Source: Klebsiella grimontii
GTDB taxonomy: Bacteria > Pseudomonadota > Gammaproteobacteria > Enterobacterales > Enterobacteriaceae
Direction: 5' to 3'
NCBI RefSeq assembly: GCF_900200035.1
Contig: NZ_FZTC01000021.1
Coordinates: forward strand, 1 to 64,000
Length of the DNA: 64,000 bases
The notes beneath the pieces are model-generated. The model saw nothing but the letters and a program-made list of their open reading frames with translations. It had not been told where the DNA came from and searched no databases. The position numbers and the translations under genes are program-made. This document shows, piece by piece, positions 48,929 through 63,545 of the stretch; the stretch's first letter is position 1, and each line of letters starts with the position of its first letter.

Positions 48929-50499
48929 TCCATAAATCCGATTCGGACACCACCGTCAGACGTTTCGATCTCTCCCAGCAGTTTACCGCCATGCAGCGGA
49001 TAAGCGTGGTCCTGAGTCGCGCCACCGAAGCGAGCAAAACCCTGCAGGAGGTCCTGAGCGTGCTACATAACGATGCGTTTATGCAGCACGGGATGATTTG
49101 CCTGTACGACAGCCAGCAGGAGATCCTGAGCATCGAAGCGCTGCAGCAAACGGAAGACCAGACGCTGCCCGGCAGTACGCAAATTCGCTACCGGCCGGGG
49201 GAAGGATTAGTCGGTACCGTGCTGGCGCAGGGCCAGTCGCTGGTGCTGCCGCGCGTCGCCGACGACCAGCGTTTTCTCGATCGTCTGAGCCTGTACGACT
49301 ATGACCTGCCGTTTATCGCCGTTCCGCTGATGGGCCCCCACTCCCGGCCCATCGGCGTACTGGCGGCGCAGCCGATGGCGCGTCAGGAAGAGCGGCTGCC
49401 CGCCTGCACGCGCTTTCTCGAAACCGTCGCCAATCTGATCGCCCAGACGATTCGCCTGATGATCCTGCCAACCTCCGCCGCGCAGGCGCCGCAGCAGAGC
49501 CCCAGAATAGAGCGCCCGCGCGCCTGTACCCCTTCGCGCGGTTTCGGCCTGGAAAATATGGTCGGTAAAAGCCCGGCGATGCGGCAGATTATGGATATTA
49601 TTCGTCAGGTTTCCCGCTGGGATACCACGGTGCTGGTACGCGGCGAGAGCGGCACCGGGAAAGAGCTCATCGCCAACGCCATCCACCATAATTCTCCGCG
49701 CGCCGCCGCGGCGTTCGTCAAATTTAACTGCGCGGCGCTGCCGGACAACCTGCTGGAGAGCGAGCTGTTTGGTCATGAGAAAGGCGCGTTTACCGGCGCG
49801 GTGCGCCAGCGGAAAGGCCGCTTTGAGCTGGCGGACGGCGGCACCTTATTCCTCGATGAGATCGGCGAAAGCAGCGCCTCGTTTCAGGCTAAGCTACTGC
49901 GTATTCTGCAAGAGGGGGAGATGGAGCGCGTCGGCGGCGACGAAACCCTGCGGGTCAACGTGCGCATTATCGCGGCGACCAACCGCCATCTGGAAGAGGA
50001 GGTGCGGCTGGGTCATTTCCGCGAGGATCTATACTACCGCCTGAACGTAATGCCTATCGCGCTGCCGCCGCTGCGCGAGCGCCAGGAGGATATCGCCGAG
50101 CTGGCGCACTTTCTGGTGCGAAAAATCGCCCACAGCCAGGGGCGAACGCTGCGCATCAGCGATGGGGCGATTCGCCTGCTGATGGAGTACAGCTGGCCGG
50201 GAAACGTGCGCGAACTGGAAAACTGTCTCGAACGTTCGGCGGTGCTGTCGGAAAGCGGCCTGATAGACCGGGACGTGATTCTGTTCAACCATCGCGATAA
50301 CCCGCCGAAAGCGCTCGCCAGCAGCGGCCCGGCGGAGGACGGCTGGCTCGATAACAGCCTCGACGAGCGCCAGCGGCTGATCGCCGCCCTGGAAAAAGCG
50401 GGCTGGGTGCAGGCCAAAGCGGCGCGGCTGCTCGGCATGACCCCGCGCCAGGTGGCGTATCGCATTCAGATTATGGATATCACCATGCCGCGACTGTGA
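48925..50499 (+). CDS. nifA: NifA, sigma-54-dependent activator of nif genes
   Basis: This 524-residue enhancer-binding protein has an N-terminal GAF domain (about 25-180), a central AAA+ domain with Walker A GESGTGKE (about 240-247), the sigma-54-contact loop GAFTGA (about 287-292) and Walker B LFLDEIGE, then a C-terminal Fis-like helix-turn-helix ([19 protein letters not shown] near 495-515). It binds the TGT-N10-ACA sites listed here. The ATGA overlap with nifL keeps the two proteins in balance. Confidence 0.98.
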   Translation: MIHKSDSDTTVRRFDLSQQFTAMQRISVVLSRATEASKTLQEVLSVLHNDAFMQHGMICLYDSQQEILSIEALQQTEDQTLPGSTQIRYRPGEGLVGTVLAQGQSLVLPRVADDQRFLDRLSLYDYDLPFIAVPLMGPHSRPIGVLAAQPMARQEERLPACTRFLETVANLIAQTIRLMILPTSAAQAPQQSPRIERPRACTPSRGFGLENMVGKSPAMRQIMDIIRQVSRWDTTVLVRGESGTGKELIANAIHHNSPRAAAAFVKFNCAALPDNLLESELFGHEKGAFTGAVRQRKGRFELADGGTLFLDEIGESSASFQAKLLRILQEGEMERVGGDETLRVNVRIIAATNRHLEEEVRLGHFREDLYYRLNVMPIALPPLRERQEDIAELAHFLVRKIAHSQGRTLRISDGAIRLLMEYSWPGNVRELENCLERSAVLSESGLIDRDVILFNHRDNPPKALASSGPAEDGWLDNSLDERQRLIAALEKAGWVQAKAARLLGMTPRQVAYRIQIMDITMPRL

Positions 50500-50506
50500 A
50501 GCCTTA

Positions 50507-50522
50507 TGTGAGATTCAGGACA
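50507..50522. promoter_or_regulatory. NifA upstream activator site of nifBQ
   Basis: TGT-GAGATTCAGG-ACA fits TGT-N10-ACA. It is centred about 100 bases upstream of the nifB -24 element and starts 8 bases after the nifA stop. Confidence 0.75.
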
Positions 50523-50552
50523 TTGTCGCCAGCGCGGCGGAATTGCGACAAT
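50522..50552. promoter_or_regulatory. Inverted repeat between nifA and nifB
   Basis: ATTGTCGC (50522-50529) and GCGACAAT (50545-50552) are perfect inverted arms 15 bases apart. The repeat overlaps the last base of the NifA site and lies before the nifB promoter. It could act as a nifA 3' hairpin or a binding site; there is no T-run. Confidence 0.4.
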
Positions 50553-50612
50553 TCAGGGACGCGGGTTGCCGGTTAAAAAGTCTACTTTTCATGCGGTTGC
50601 GAAATTAACCTC

Positions 50613-50628
50613 TGGTACAGCATTTGCA
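50613..50628 (+). promoter_or_regulatory. Sigma-54 promoter of nifBQ
   Basis: TGGTACAGCATTTGCA has GG (50614-50615) and GC (50626-50627) with exact 10-base spacing, 36 bases before the nifB start. Confidence 0.87.
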
Positions 50629-50663
50629 GCAGGAAGGTATCGCCCAATCACGAAGGTACGACC

Positions 50664-52070
50664 ATGACTTCCTGCTCCTCTTTTTCTGGCGGCAAAGCCT
50701 GCCGCCCGGCGGATGACAGCGCATTGACGCCGCTTGTGGCCGATAAAGCTGCCGCGCACCCCTGCTACTCTCGCCATGGGCATCACCGTTTCGCGCGGAT
50801 GCATCTGCCCGTCGCGCCCGCCTGCAATTTGCAGTGCAACTACTGTAATCGCAAATTCGATTGCAGCAACGAGTCCCGCCCCGGGGTATCGTCAACGCTG
50901 CTGACGCCTGAACAGGCGGTCGTGAAAGTGCGTCAGGTCGCGCAGGCGATCCCGCAGCTTTCGGTGGTGGGCATCGCCGGGCCCGGCGATCCGCTCGCCA
51001 ATATCGCCCGCACCTTTCGCACCCTGGAGCTGATCCGCGAACAGCTGCCGGACCTGAAATTATGCCTGTCGACCAACGGACTGATGCTGCCTGACGCGGT
51101 GGACCGCCTGCTGGATGTCGGCGTTGACCACGTCACGGTCACCATTAATACCCTCGACGCGGAGATTGCCGCGCAAATCTACGCCTGGCTATGGCTGGAC
51201 GGCGAACGCTACAGCGGGCGCGAAGCGGGAGAGATCCTGATTGCCCGTCAGCTTGAGGGCGTGCGCAGGCTGACCGCCAAAGGTGTGCTGGTGAAAATAA
51301 ATTCGGTGCTGATCCCCGGTATCAACGATAGCGGCATGGCCGACGTGAGCCGCGCGCTGCGGGCCAGCGGCGCGTTTATCCATAATATTATGCCGCTGAT
51401 CGCCAGGCCGGAGCACGGCACGGTGTTTGGCCTCAACGGCCAGCCGGAGCCGGACGCCGAGACGCTCGCCGCCACCCGCGGCCGGTGCGGCGAAGTGATG
51501 CCGCAGATGACCCACTGCCACCAGTGTCGCGCCGACGCCATTGGGATGCTCGGCGAAGACCGCAGCCAGCAGTTTACCCAGCTTCCGGCGCCAGAGAGTC
51601 TCCCGGCCTGGCTGCCGATCCTCCACCAGCGCGCGCAGCTGCACGCCAGCATTGCGACCCGCGGCGAATCTGAAGCCGATGACGCCTGCCTGGTCGCCGT
51701 GGCGTCAAGCCGCGGGGACGTCATTGATTGTCACTTTGGTCACGCCGACCGGTTCTACATTTACAGCCTCTCGGCCGCCGGTATGGTGCTGGTCAACGAG
51801 CGCTTTACGCCCAAATATTGTCAGGGGCGCGATGACTGCGAGCCGCAGGATAACGCAGCCCGGTTTGCGGCGATCCTCGAACTGCTGGCGGACGTTAAAG
51901 CCGTATTCTGCGTGCGTATCGGCCATACGCCGTGGCAACAGCTGGAACAGGAAGGCATTGAACCCTGCGTTGACGGCGCGTGGCGGCCGGTCTCCGAAGT
52001 GCTGCCCGCGTGGTGGCAACAGCGTCGGGGGAGCTGGCCTGCCGCGTTGCCGCATAAGGGGGTCGCCTGA
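50664..52070 (+). CDS. nifB: NifB, radical SAM FeMo-cofactor core synthase
   Basis: This 468-residue enzyme builds NifB-co, the carbide-containing 8Fe core of FeMo-cofactor. The radical SAM motif CNLQCNYC lies at about residues 54-61, followed by KFDCSNESRPGV. The SAM domain runs to about 310. A C-terminal NifX-like domain (about 340-450; VIDCHFGHADRFYIYSL) is fused, as is usual in proteobacteria. It shares one base of its stop codon with the nifQ start. Confidence 0.97.
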   Translation: MTSCSSFSGGKACRPADDSALTPLVADKAAAHPCYSRHGHHRFARMHLPVAPACNLQCNYCNRKFDCSNESRPGVSSTLLTPEQAVVKVRQVAQAIPQLSVVGIAGPGDPLANIARTFRTLELIREQLPDLKLCLSTNGLMLPDAVDRLLDVGVDHVTVTINTLDAEIAAQIYAWLWLDGERYSGREAGEILIARQLEGVRRLTAKGVLVKINSVLIPGINDSGMADVSRALRASGAFIHNIMPLIARPEHGTVFGLNGQPEPDAETLAATRGRCGEVMPQMTHCHQCRADAIGMLGEDRSQQFTQLPAPESLPAWLPILHQRAQLHASIATRGESEADDACLVAVASSRGDVIDCHFGHADRFYIYSLSAAGMVLVNERFTPKYCQGRDDCEPQDNAARFAAILELLADVKAVFCVRIGHTPWQQLEQEGIEPCVDGAWRPVSEVLPAWWQQRRGSWPAALPHKGVA

Positions 52071-52573
52071 TGCCGCCGCTCGACTGGTTGCGGCGCTTAT
52101 GGCTGCTGTACCACGCGGGGAAAGGCAGCTTTCCGCTGCGCATGGGGCTTAGCCCGCGCGATTGGCAGGCGCTGCGCCGGCGCCTGGGCGAGGTGGAAAC
52201 GCCGCTCGACGGCGAGACGCTCACCCGTCGCCGCCTGATGGCGGAGCTCAACGCCACCCGCGAAGAGGAGCGCCAGCAGCTGGGCGCTTGGCTGGCGGGC
52301 TGGATGCAGCAAGATGCCGGGCCGATGGCGCAGATTATCGCCGAGGTTTCGCTGGCGTTTAACCATCTCTGGCAGGATCTTGGTCTGGCATCGCGCGCCG
52401 AATTGCGCCTGCTGATGAGCGACTGCTTTCCACAGCTGGTGGTGATGAACGAACACAATATGCGCTGGAAAAAGTTCTTTTATCGTCAGCGCTGTTTGCT
52501 GCAGCAGGGGGAAGTTATCTGCCGTTCGCCAAGCTGCGACGAGTGCTGGGAACGCAGCGCCTGTTTTGAGTAG
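52070..52573 (+). CDS. nifQ: NifQ, molybdenum donor for FeMo-cofactor
   Basis: This 167-residue Fe-S protein delivers molybdenum to NifEN. The C-terminal cysteine motif CRSPSCDECWERSACFE (Cx4Cx2Cx5C) that holds the Mo-Fe-S cluster is intact. It starts at the TGATG overlap with nifB, indicating coupled translation, and is the last nif gene. Confidence 0.96.
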   Translation: MPPLDWLRRLWLLYHAGKGSFPLRMGLSPRDWQALRRRLGEVETPLDGETLTRRRLMAELNATREEERQQLGAWLAGWMQQDAGPMAQIIAEVSLAFNHLWQDLGLASRAELRLLMSDCFPQLVVMNEHNMRWKKFFYRQRCLLQQGEVICRSPSCDECWERSACFE

Positions 52574-52604
52574 CCGTTTCCCGAAGGGGGCGCTGCAAAC
52601 AAAA

Positions 52605-52630
52605 AAGCCGGAGGTTTCCCTCCGGCTTTT
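52605..52630. terminator. Bidirectional intrinsic terminator between nifQ and plaP
   Basis: AAGCCGGAGG (52605-52614) pairs with CCTCCGGCTT (52619-52628) around TTTC. TTTT follows on the plus strand, and a run of six A residues (T on the minus strand) precedes, so it can stop both nifQ and plaP transcripts. It also marks the right edge of the nif block. Confidence 0.88.
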
Positions 52631-52647
52631 CACATCATCAAATGTGA

Positions 52648-54006
52648 TTATGCGACGTCTTCGTACTGCGGCACCGGGTTGCGGAAGCTTTTGGTCACGC
52701 AGGCCAGGTAGACCAGACCAATACCGCCCCAGATCAGGCCGAGAACCATGGAGCTCTCTTCGAGGTTAATCCACAGTGCGCCGACGGTCAGCGCGCCGCA
52801 GACCGGCAGAATCAGATAGTTGAAGTGGTCTTTCAGCGTTTTGTTGCGCTTTTCACGGATCCAGAACTGGGAGATCACCGACAGGTTAACGAAGGTGAAC
52901 GCCACCAGCGCGCCGAAGTTAATCAGCGCCGTCGCCGTGACGAGGTCGAATTTAATCGCCAGCAGCGCGATCGCGCCAACCAGCAGCACGTTCCATGCCG
53001 GAGTACGCCATTTCGGATGCACGTAGCCGAAGAAACGCGTCGGGAACACGCCGTCGCGGCCCATCACGTACATCAGACGGGAAACGCCCGCATGCGCGGC
53101 CATGCCGGATGCCAGTACGGTAACGCTGGAGAAAATCAGCACGCCCCACTGGAAGGTTTTGCCCGCCACGTACAGCATGATTTCAGGCTGCGAGGCGTCC
53201 GGATCTTTAAAGCGCGAGATGTCCGGGAAGTACAGCTGCAGGAAGTAGGAAGCGCCGATAAAGATCAGGCCGCCAATCAACGCGGTCAGGAAGATAGCCT
53301 TCGGGATCACGCGCTCCGCGTCTTTGGTCTCTTCAGACAGCGAAGAGATGCCGTCGAAGCCGAGGAACGAGAAGCACAGGATGGTCGCGCCGGTAATCAT
53401 CGGCACCACGTGCGCGCCTTCAGACCAGAATGGACGGGTGCTGGTCAGCGTGCCCGCGCCTTCGCCGTGCATAACGCCGTAGATAATCAGGCCAACAATC
53501 ACCGCCACGATACCCATCTGCAGGATAACGATCAGGGTATTGAAGTTCGCCACGGTCTTGATGCTGCGCAGGTTGGAGATGGTCATAAAGGCCACCAGCG
53601 CGACAACGAAGATCCACGAAGGAATAGAAGGCACCAGCGCTTCAAAATAAATTTTGGCCAGCAGAATGTTGATCATCGGCATGAACAGGTAGTCCAGCAG
53701 CGATGACCAGCCCACCATAAAGCCGACGGCCGGGCTAATGGATTTCTGCGCGTAGGTATAGGCGGAACCCGCCGACGGGAAACGGCGAACCAGTTTACCG
53801 TAGCTCAGCGCCGTGAAGAGAATGGCGATCAGCGCGAAGGCGTAAGCCGTCGCTACGTGACCATCAGTCAATCCAGAGACGATACCAAACGTATCGAACA
53901 GCGTCATCGGCTGCATATAGGCCAGGCCCATCATGACAACCGGAATCAACGTAAGCGTTTTACGTAATTCCACGCGAGAGGTTTTTGGAGTAGCGTTATG
54001 CGACAT
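52648..54006 (-). CDS. plaP: APC-family putrescine importer PlaP (YeeF)
   Basis: This 452-residue inner-membrane amino acid/polyamine permease has about twelve hydrophobic segments. Its N-terminus [20 protein letters not shown] and the consensus stretch [25 protein letters not shown] (core [14 protein letters not shown]) are those of E. coli PlaP, a low-affinity putrescine importer. Synteny with the LysR gene and yeeZ supports the identification. Confidence 0.93.
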   Translation of the reverse strand: MSHNATPKTSRVELRKTLTLIPVVMMGLAYMQPMTLFDTFGIVSGLTDGHVATAYAFALIAILFTALSYGKLVRRFPSAGSAYTYAQKSISPAVGFMVGWSSLLDYLFMPMINILLAKIYFEALVPSIPSWIFVVALVAFMTISNLRSIKTVANFNTLIVILQMGIVAVIVGLIIYGVMHGEGAGTLTSTRPFWSEGAHVVPMITGATILCFSFLGFDGISSLSEETKDAERVIPKAIFLTALIGGLIFIGASYFLQLYFPDISRFKDPDASQPEIMLYVAGKTFQWGVLIFSSVTVLASGMAAHAGVSRLMYVMGRDGVFPTRFFGYVHPKWRTPAWNVLLVGAIALLAIKFDLVTATALINFGALVAFTFVNLSVISQFWIREKRNKTLKDHFNYLILPVCGALTVGALWINLEESSMVLGLIWGGIGLVYLACVTKSFRNPVPQYEDVA

Positions 54007-54293
54007 AGTTATCCCCTTTTACGGTGAACGCCAGCGCGTAAGCAAAAAATTGCCCCATTTCTTTGTATTCCTCAGCGACAACCACTGTCGGTTTTTAGTA
54101 AATATCTATCCGGTACGAAGCCCGGCCTCTTGGTATTGAATGATGTGTCTTTCAACCAAAAAAATAACCGACACTTTAAAAAAGCGTCGGCCAGTTTCTG
54201 ATTTTCAGGACGCGTATTTTGCAACAACTGCTGGCCCGATGACAAGATGTTACAAGGCTTAATAATCTTGGTAATTCTCTAACAGATTAATAT
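54007..54293. other. Spacer upstream of plaP
   Basis: These 287 bases are A+T-rich near the plaR end. They contain the plaP promoter and presumably PlaR binding sites. I cannot place either with certainty and see no small gene. Confidence 0.35.
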
Positions 54294-55184
54294 TCATACG
54301 ATTTTAGTATTATAGACCTGATGGATAGCACTATTTGCTAATATCTCCTTTCGCCACCACTCGCCCGCCTGCCCGCAAACGTCTTCATTCCAGCCTATCC
54401 ATGCGCGATTGACCGGTTCGGGGACCGTCGTTTTTATTATCAGTAGCTCGCCGCGGGCGATTAAAGGCTGCACCTGGAATAGCGGTAAATAACCCCAGCC
54501 CAGTCCGGCGCACAGCAGCATCAGCTGGGCGGGAAGATCGAATACCGTCAGGCTCTCCTCGCCGTCGGCCTGCGGCCACGCGCCGTCGGTGGTAATCGCG
54601 CGATGGCGGCGCAGCGTCCGCCAGCCCACAGGACCGGCAATCTGCGCAAGCGGATGCTGGGGCGCAACGACAAACGCCTGCGCCACCTCCCCCAGTAGAA
54701 CAGAGCCGTAGCCGCTGAGCGCCGGAGGGTCGCCCAGCGCGCCGAGCAGAAGATCCGCCCGCCCTTCCACCAGCGTCTGCCAGTTTGCGCCGAGGGTATC
54801 GCGGCGGAATTCAAGACGGGTGGCGTGATGCTGGCGATAAAACGCCGCGATCGACGGGGCCAGCAGCGAGAACGGAAAGGTAGCGTCGACGTTGAGTATC
54901 AGCGCATTTTCCCAGCCCTGATGCAGCCTGACGGCCTGCTTTTCCAGTTCGCGGGCGGTGTGCAGCACGTCGCGCCCCTTTTCCAGCAGCATCTGCCCGG
55001 TACGGGTGAAGCGCGCCCGGTGGCCGCTGCGGTCGAGAAGTTGAATATTGAGATCGCTTTCCAGCTTATGAATGGTATAGCTCAGCGCCGACGGCGTTTT
55101 ATAGAGCTTCGCCGAGGCGGCGGCAAAGCTGCCCTCTTTGTCGAGGGCATCAAGAATGACGAGCACATCCAGCAGTGGTTTCAT
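54294..55184 (-). CDS. plaR: LysR-family regulator PlaR (YeeY)
   Basis: This 296-residue regulator has an N-terminal winged helix (SFAAASAKLYKTPSALSYTIHKLE by position, core KTPSALSYTIHKLE, residues about 25-40) and an effector-binding domain from about 90. The order plaP-plaR-yeeZ is the same as in E. coli, where YeeY/PlaR activates plaP. Confidence 0.9.
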   Translation of the reverse strand: MKPLLDVLVILDALDKEGSFAAASAKLYKTPSALSYTIHKLESDLNIQLLDRSGHRARFTRTGQMLLEKGRDVLHTARELEKQAVRLHQGWENALILNVDATFPFSLLAPSIAAFYRQHHATRLEFRRDTLGANWQTLVEGRADLLLGALGDPPALSGYGSVLLGEVAQAFVVAPQHPLAQIAGPVGWRTLRRHRAITTDGAWPQADGEESLTVFDLPAQLMLLCAGLGWGYLPLFQVQPLIARGELLIIKTTVPEPVNRAWIGWNEDVCGQAGEWWRKEILANSAIHQVYNTKIV

Positions 55185-55222
55185 CGCTACCCCCTTTCGG
55201 TACGCGATTCACCGCTGGCGCA

Positions 55223-56047
55223 TTACTCCATCGGCATCACCAGCGGATCGGGGTACTGGTACTCAAACCCCAGTTCGTTGCAAATACGGCTGCCATCCAC
55301 AATCTTGCCGCAACCGTTCTCCGGGTTATCAGAGAATACGGGGACGGGAAGCCCAAGCTCGCGGGCCATCTGCGGATAAAAGACGCCGCGCGCGGGATGC
55401 TTAGGCGCACATATATTATAGATGCGCCCGCCTTTCGGAGCCTGCAATAACAGTTCGATCGCGGCGATCACATCCTGGAGATGCACCAGATTGACGCCGT
55501 GCTGGCCGTCCGGCGCGGATTTCCCGGCAAAGAAGCGCCCCGGATGACGGGACGGCCCCACCAGCCCGGCGAGGCGCAGAATGTCCACCGAGGTGCCGGG
55601 AAGGTTATGCAGCCAGTCCTCCAGCTCTTTCAGCACCCGTCCGCTGGCGGTTTGCGGGTTACGGGGGGAGTTCTCCTTTAGCGTGCCGCTGGCGTTGCCG
55701 TAAACCGACGTTGAGCTGGTGAATATGATGCGCGGCACGTGATGCGCCAGCGCGGTATCAACGATTTCCTGTACCGCCTGAAGGTAAAAGTCCTCTCCGG
55801 GACCGGTCCGCCGCGCCGGTAAAGTAATCACCAGCGCGTCGACGTTCATTAAGGTATCCAGATCCTCGGTGTCGCAGACCAGCTGCGGCTCCAGACGCAG
55901 CGGATAGCTGTCGATGCCGCACATCCGCGCCGCCTCCACGCCATCCTGCGTGGTCTTACTGCCGGTCACCTGCCATCCCCGCGACATCAACGACAGCGCA
56001 AGCGGCATACCCAGCCATCCTAAACCTACAATCGCGACCTTCTTCAT
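55223..56047 (-). CDS. yeeZ: NAD(P)-binding epimerase-like protein YeeZ
   Basis: This 274-residue protein has an extended-SDR-like Rossmann fold: KKVAIVGLGWLGMPLALSL at the N-terminus (GxGxxG) and FTSSTSVYG in the middle (the YxxxK context is incomplete). It agrees with E. coli YeeZ over its full length. The start at 56047 follows CAGGAG...AAGGGG; an in-frame ATG at 56110 is less likely. The physiological substrate is unknown. Confidence 0.9.
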   Translation of the reverse strand: MKKVAIVGLGWLGMPLALSLMSRGWQVTGSKTTQDGVEAARMCGIDSYPLRLEPQLVCDTEDLDTLMNVDALVITLPARRTGPGEDFYLQAVQEIVDTALAHHVPRIIFTSSTSVYGNASGTLKENSPRNPQTASGRVLKELEDWLHNLPGTSVDILRLAGLVGPSRHPGRFFAGKSAPDGQHGVNLVHLQDVIAAIELLLQAPKGGRIYNICAPKHPARGVFYPQMARELGLPVPVFSDNPENGCGKIVDGSRICNELGFEYQYPDPLVMPME

Positions 56048-56154
56048 CCCCTTGCTCCTGACTTTTCGCTGTGCTGACTTAAGGCTACGCCAGCCGGCGG
56101 CAACTGACAATTTCTTCGGTCAATATGAAATGAATTAATGATAGAAAAAAGCCC

Positions 56155-56184
56155 TTGCTTTATGCGAGTAAAGTGGTTTAGGTT
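56155..56184 (+). promoter_or_regulatory. his operon promoter
   Basis: TTGCTT (56155-56160) and TAGGTT (56179-56184) with an 18-base spacer match the enterobacterial his promoter, including the conserved GTGGTTTAGGTTAAAAGG context. Confidence 0.85.
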
Positions 56185-56222
56185 AAAAGGCATCAAATGC
56201 ATAGTCATTCACAGAGAATTTT

Positions 56223-56273
56223 ATGAACAGCGTTCAATTTAAAAACCACCATCATCACCATCATCCTGACTAG
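56223..56273 (+). CDS. hisL: his operon leader peptide
   Basis: The 16-codon frame reads MNSVQFKNHHHHHHPD. Six consecutive histidine codons slow the ribosome when charged tRNA-His is scarce, so the anti-terminator forms. E. coli HisL has seven in a row; here the first position is Asn (AAC). It is followed by the stem-loops of the attenuator. Confidence 0.93.
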   Translation: MNSVQFKNHHHHHHPD

Positions 56274-56291
56274 TCTTTCAGGCGATGTGTG

Positions 56292-56371
56292 CTGGAAGAC
56301 GTTTGGATCTTCCAGTGGTGCATGAACGCAAAGAGAGCCCCCGGAAGATTCGCTTCCGGGGGCTTTTTTTT
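56292..56371 (+). terminator. his attenuator with competing stem and terminator
   Basis: CTGGAAGA (56292-56299) pairs with TCTTCCAG (56308-56315). The terminator proper is AGCCCCCGGAAG (56336-56347) with CTTCCGGGGGCT (56353-56364) followed by seven T residues. GGAAG and CTTCC segments recur in all arms, allowing alternative pairing as in the classical his attenuator. Confidence 0.9.
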
Positions 56372-56418
56372 GGACCGAATTCGGACAGATTCAGACAGGG
56401 TTACAGAGGAAAATAAGA

Positions 56419-57318
56419 ATGTTAGACAACAGCCGTTTACGCATAGCTATTCAGAAATCAGGGCGTTTAAGCGAAGATTCACGCGAATTACTCAGCCGCT
56501 GCGGCATCAAAGTGAATCTGCACACCCAGCGCCTGATCGCGCTGGCGGAAAATATGCCCATCGATATTCTGCGCGTGCGAGATGACGATATTCCGGGCCT
56601 TATCATGGACGGCGTGGTCGATTTGGGGATTATCGGCGAAAACGTGCTGGAAGAAGAGCTGCTGAGCCGCCGCGCTCAGGGCGAAGATCCGCGCTACTTC
56701 ACCCTGCGCCGTCTCGACTTCGGCGGCTGCCGCCTGTCGCTGGCGACCCCGGCGGATGAACCCTGGGACGGCCCGGCGATGCTTAACGGCAAACGCATCG
56801 CCACCTCCTACCCGCACCTGCTGAAGCGCTACCTTGACCAGAAAGGCATCTCGTTCAAATCCTGCCTGCTGAACGGCTCGGTTGAAGTGGCCCCGCGCGC
56901 CGGTCTGGCTGACGCGATCTGCGACCTGGTCTCAACCGGCGCGACACTCGAAGCGAACGGCCTGCGCGAAGTGGAAGTGATGTTCCGCTCCAAAGCCTGC
57001 CTGATCCAGCGCGACGGCGAGATGGCCGATAGCAAACAGCAGCTGATTGACCGCCTGCTGACCCGTATTCAGGGCGTGATTCAGGCCCGCGAATCAAAAT
57101 ACATCATGATGCACGCGCCGACCGAACGCCTGGAAGAAGTCATCGCCCTGCTGCCCGGCGCCGAGCGCCCGACTATTCTGCCGCTGGCCGGCGACAAGCA
57201 GCGCGTGGCGATGCACATGGTGAGCAGCGAAACCCTGTTCTGGGAAACCATGGAAAAACTGAAAGCGCTGGGCGCCAGCTCCATTCTGGTCCTGCCGATT
57301 GAGAAGATGATGGAGTAA
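56419..57318 (+). CDS. hisG: ATP phosphoribosyltransferase
   Basis: This 299-residue enzyme catalyses the first, histidine-inhibited step of histidine synthesis. It is the long form with a C-terminal ACT-like regulatory domain (about 225-299; AHMV-type strand [14 protein letters not shown]). [21 protein letters not shown] and the PRPP-site stretch [14 protein letters not shown] are typical of enterobacterial HisG. It starts 48 bases after the attenuator with AGAGGAAA. Confidence 0.97.
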   Translation: MLDNSRLRIAIQKSGRLSEDSRELLSRCGIKVNLHTQRLIALAENMPIDILRVRDDDIPGLIMDGVVDLGIIGENVLEEELLSRRAQGEDPRYFTLRRLDFGGCRLSLATPADEPWDGPAMLNGKRIATSYPHLLKRYLDQKGISFKSCLLNGSVEVAPRAGLADAICDLVSTGATLEANGLREVEVMFRSKACLIQRDGEMADSKQQLIDRLLTRIQGVIQARESKYIMMHAPTERLEEVIALLPGAERPTILPLAGDKQRVAMHMVSSETLFWETMEKLKALGASSILVLPIEKMME

Positions 57319-57357
57319 TCCGGCGGGTCGGTCACGGGATAAACAGGGGAAACAACC

Positions 57358-62862
<5,505 letters not shown>

Positions 62863-62869
<7 letters not shown>

Positions 62870-63462
62870 GTGAACAGCTGGATTGGCAAAAAACCGACGG
62901 TCTGATGCCGGTCATCGTGCAGCACGCCGTCTCTGGTGAAGTGCTGATGCTGGGCTATATGAATCAGGATGCGCTGGCGAAAACCGAAGAAACCGGCAAA
63001 GTAACCTTTTATTCGCGGACCAAACAGCGTCTGTGGACCAAGGGGGAAACGTCGGGCAATTTCCTCAACGTGGTGAGCATCACCCCGGATTGCGATAACG
63101 ATACCCTGCTGGCGCTGGTCAATCCGATTGGCCCAACCTGCCATAAAGGCACCTCAAGCTGCTTTGGCGAAACCGGCCATCAGTGGCTGTTCTTATATCA
63201 GCTGGAGCAGCTGCTGGCGGAACGCAAGCACGCCGACCCGGAGAGTTCGTATACCGCGAAGCTGTACGCCAGCGGAACCAAGCGGATAGCGCAGAAGGTG
63301 GGAGAAGAAGGCGTGGAGACCGCGCTGGCCGCAACGGTGCATGACCAGTTCGAGCTGAAGAATGAAGCGTCGGATTTGATGTATCACCTGCTGGTGCTGC
63401 TGCAGGATCAGGGACTGAATTTGACGGATGTGGTGGAAAACCTGCGGAGCAGGCATAAGTAA
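62863..63462 (+). CDS. hisI: Bifunctional PR-AMP cyclohydrolase/PR-ATP pyrophosphatase
   Basis: This 199-residue fusion (HisIE) catalyses steps 2 and 3. The N-terminal cyclohydrolase has [10 protein letters not shown] and [12 protein letters not shown] with the zinc-binding cysteines. The C-terminal MazG-like pyrophosphatase (about 110-199) has [13 protein letters not shown]. It is the last his gene, with the O-antigen locus next as in other Klebsiella. Confidence 0.96.
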
Positions 63463-63469
63463 GTTATCA

Positions 63470-63495
63470 AAGGGAGGCGGCATAACGCCTCCCTT
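63470..63495. terminator. Terminator hairpin between hisI and the O-antigen-locus gene
   Basis: AAGGGAGGCG (63470-63479) pairs with CGCCTCCCTT (63486-63495) around a 6-base loop, just after hisI. T-runs are short on both strands (TTGCAATAT and TTTGATAA), so efficiency may be moderate. Confidence 0.65.
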
Positions 63496-63545
63496 GCAAT
63501 ATAACCCTCGCCAGCGCGCTGGTTGATATCACCTGTTTAGCGTCG

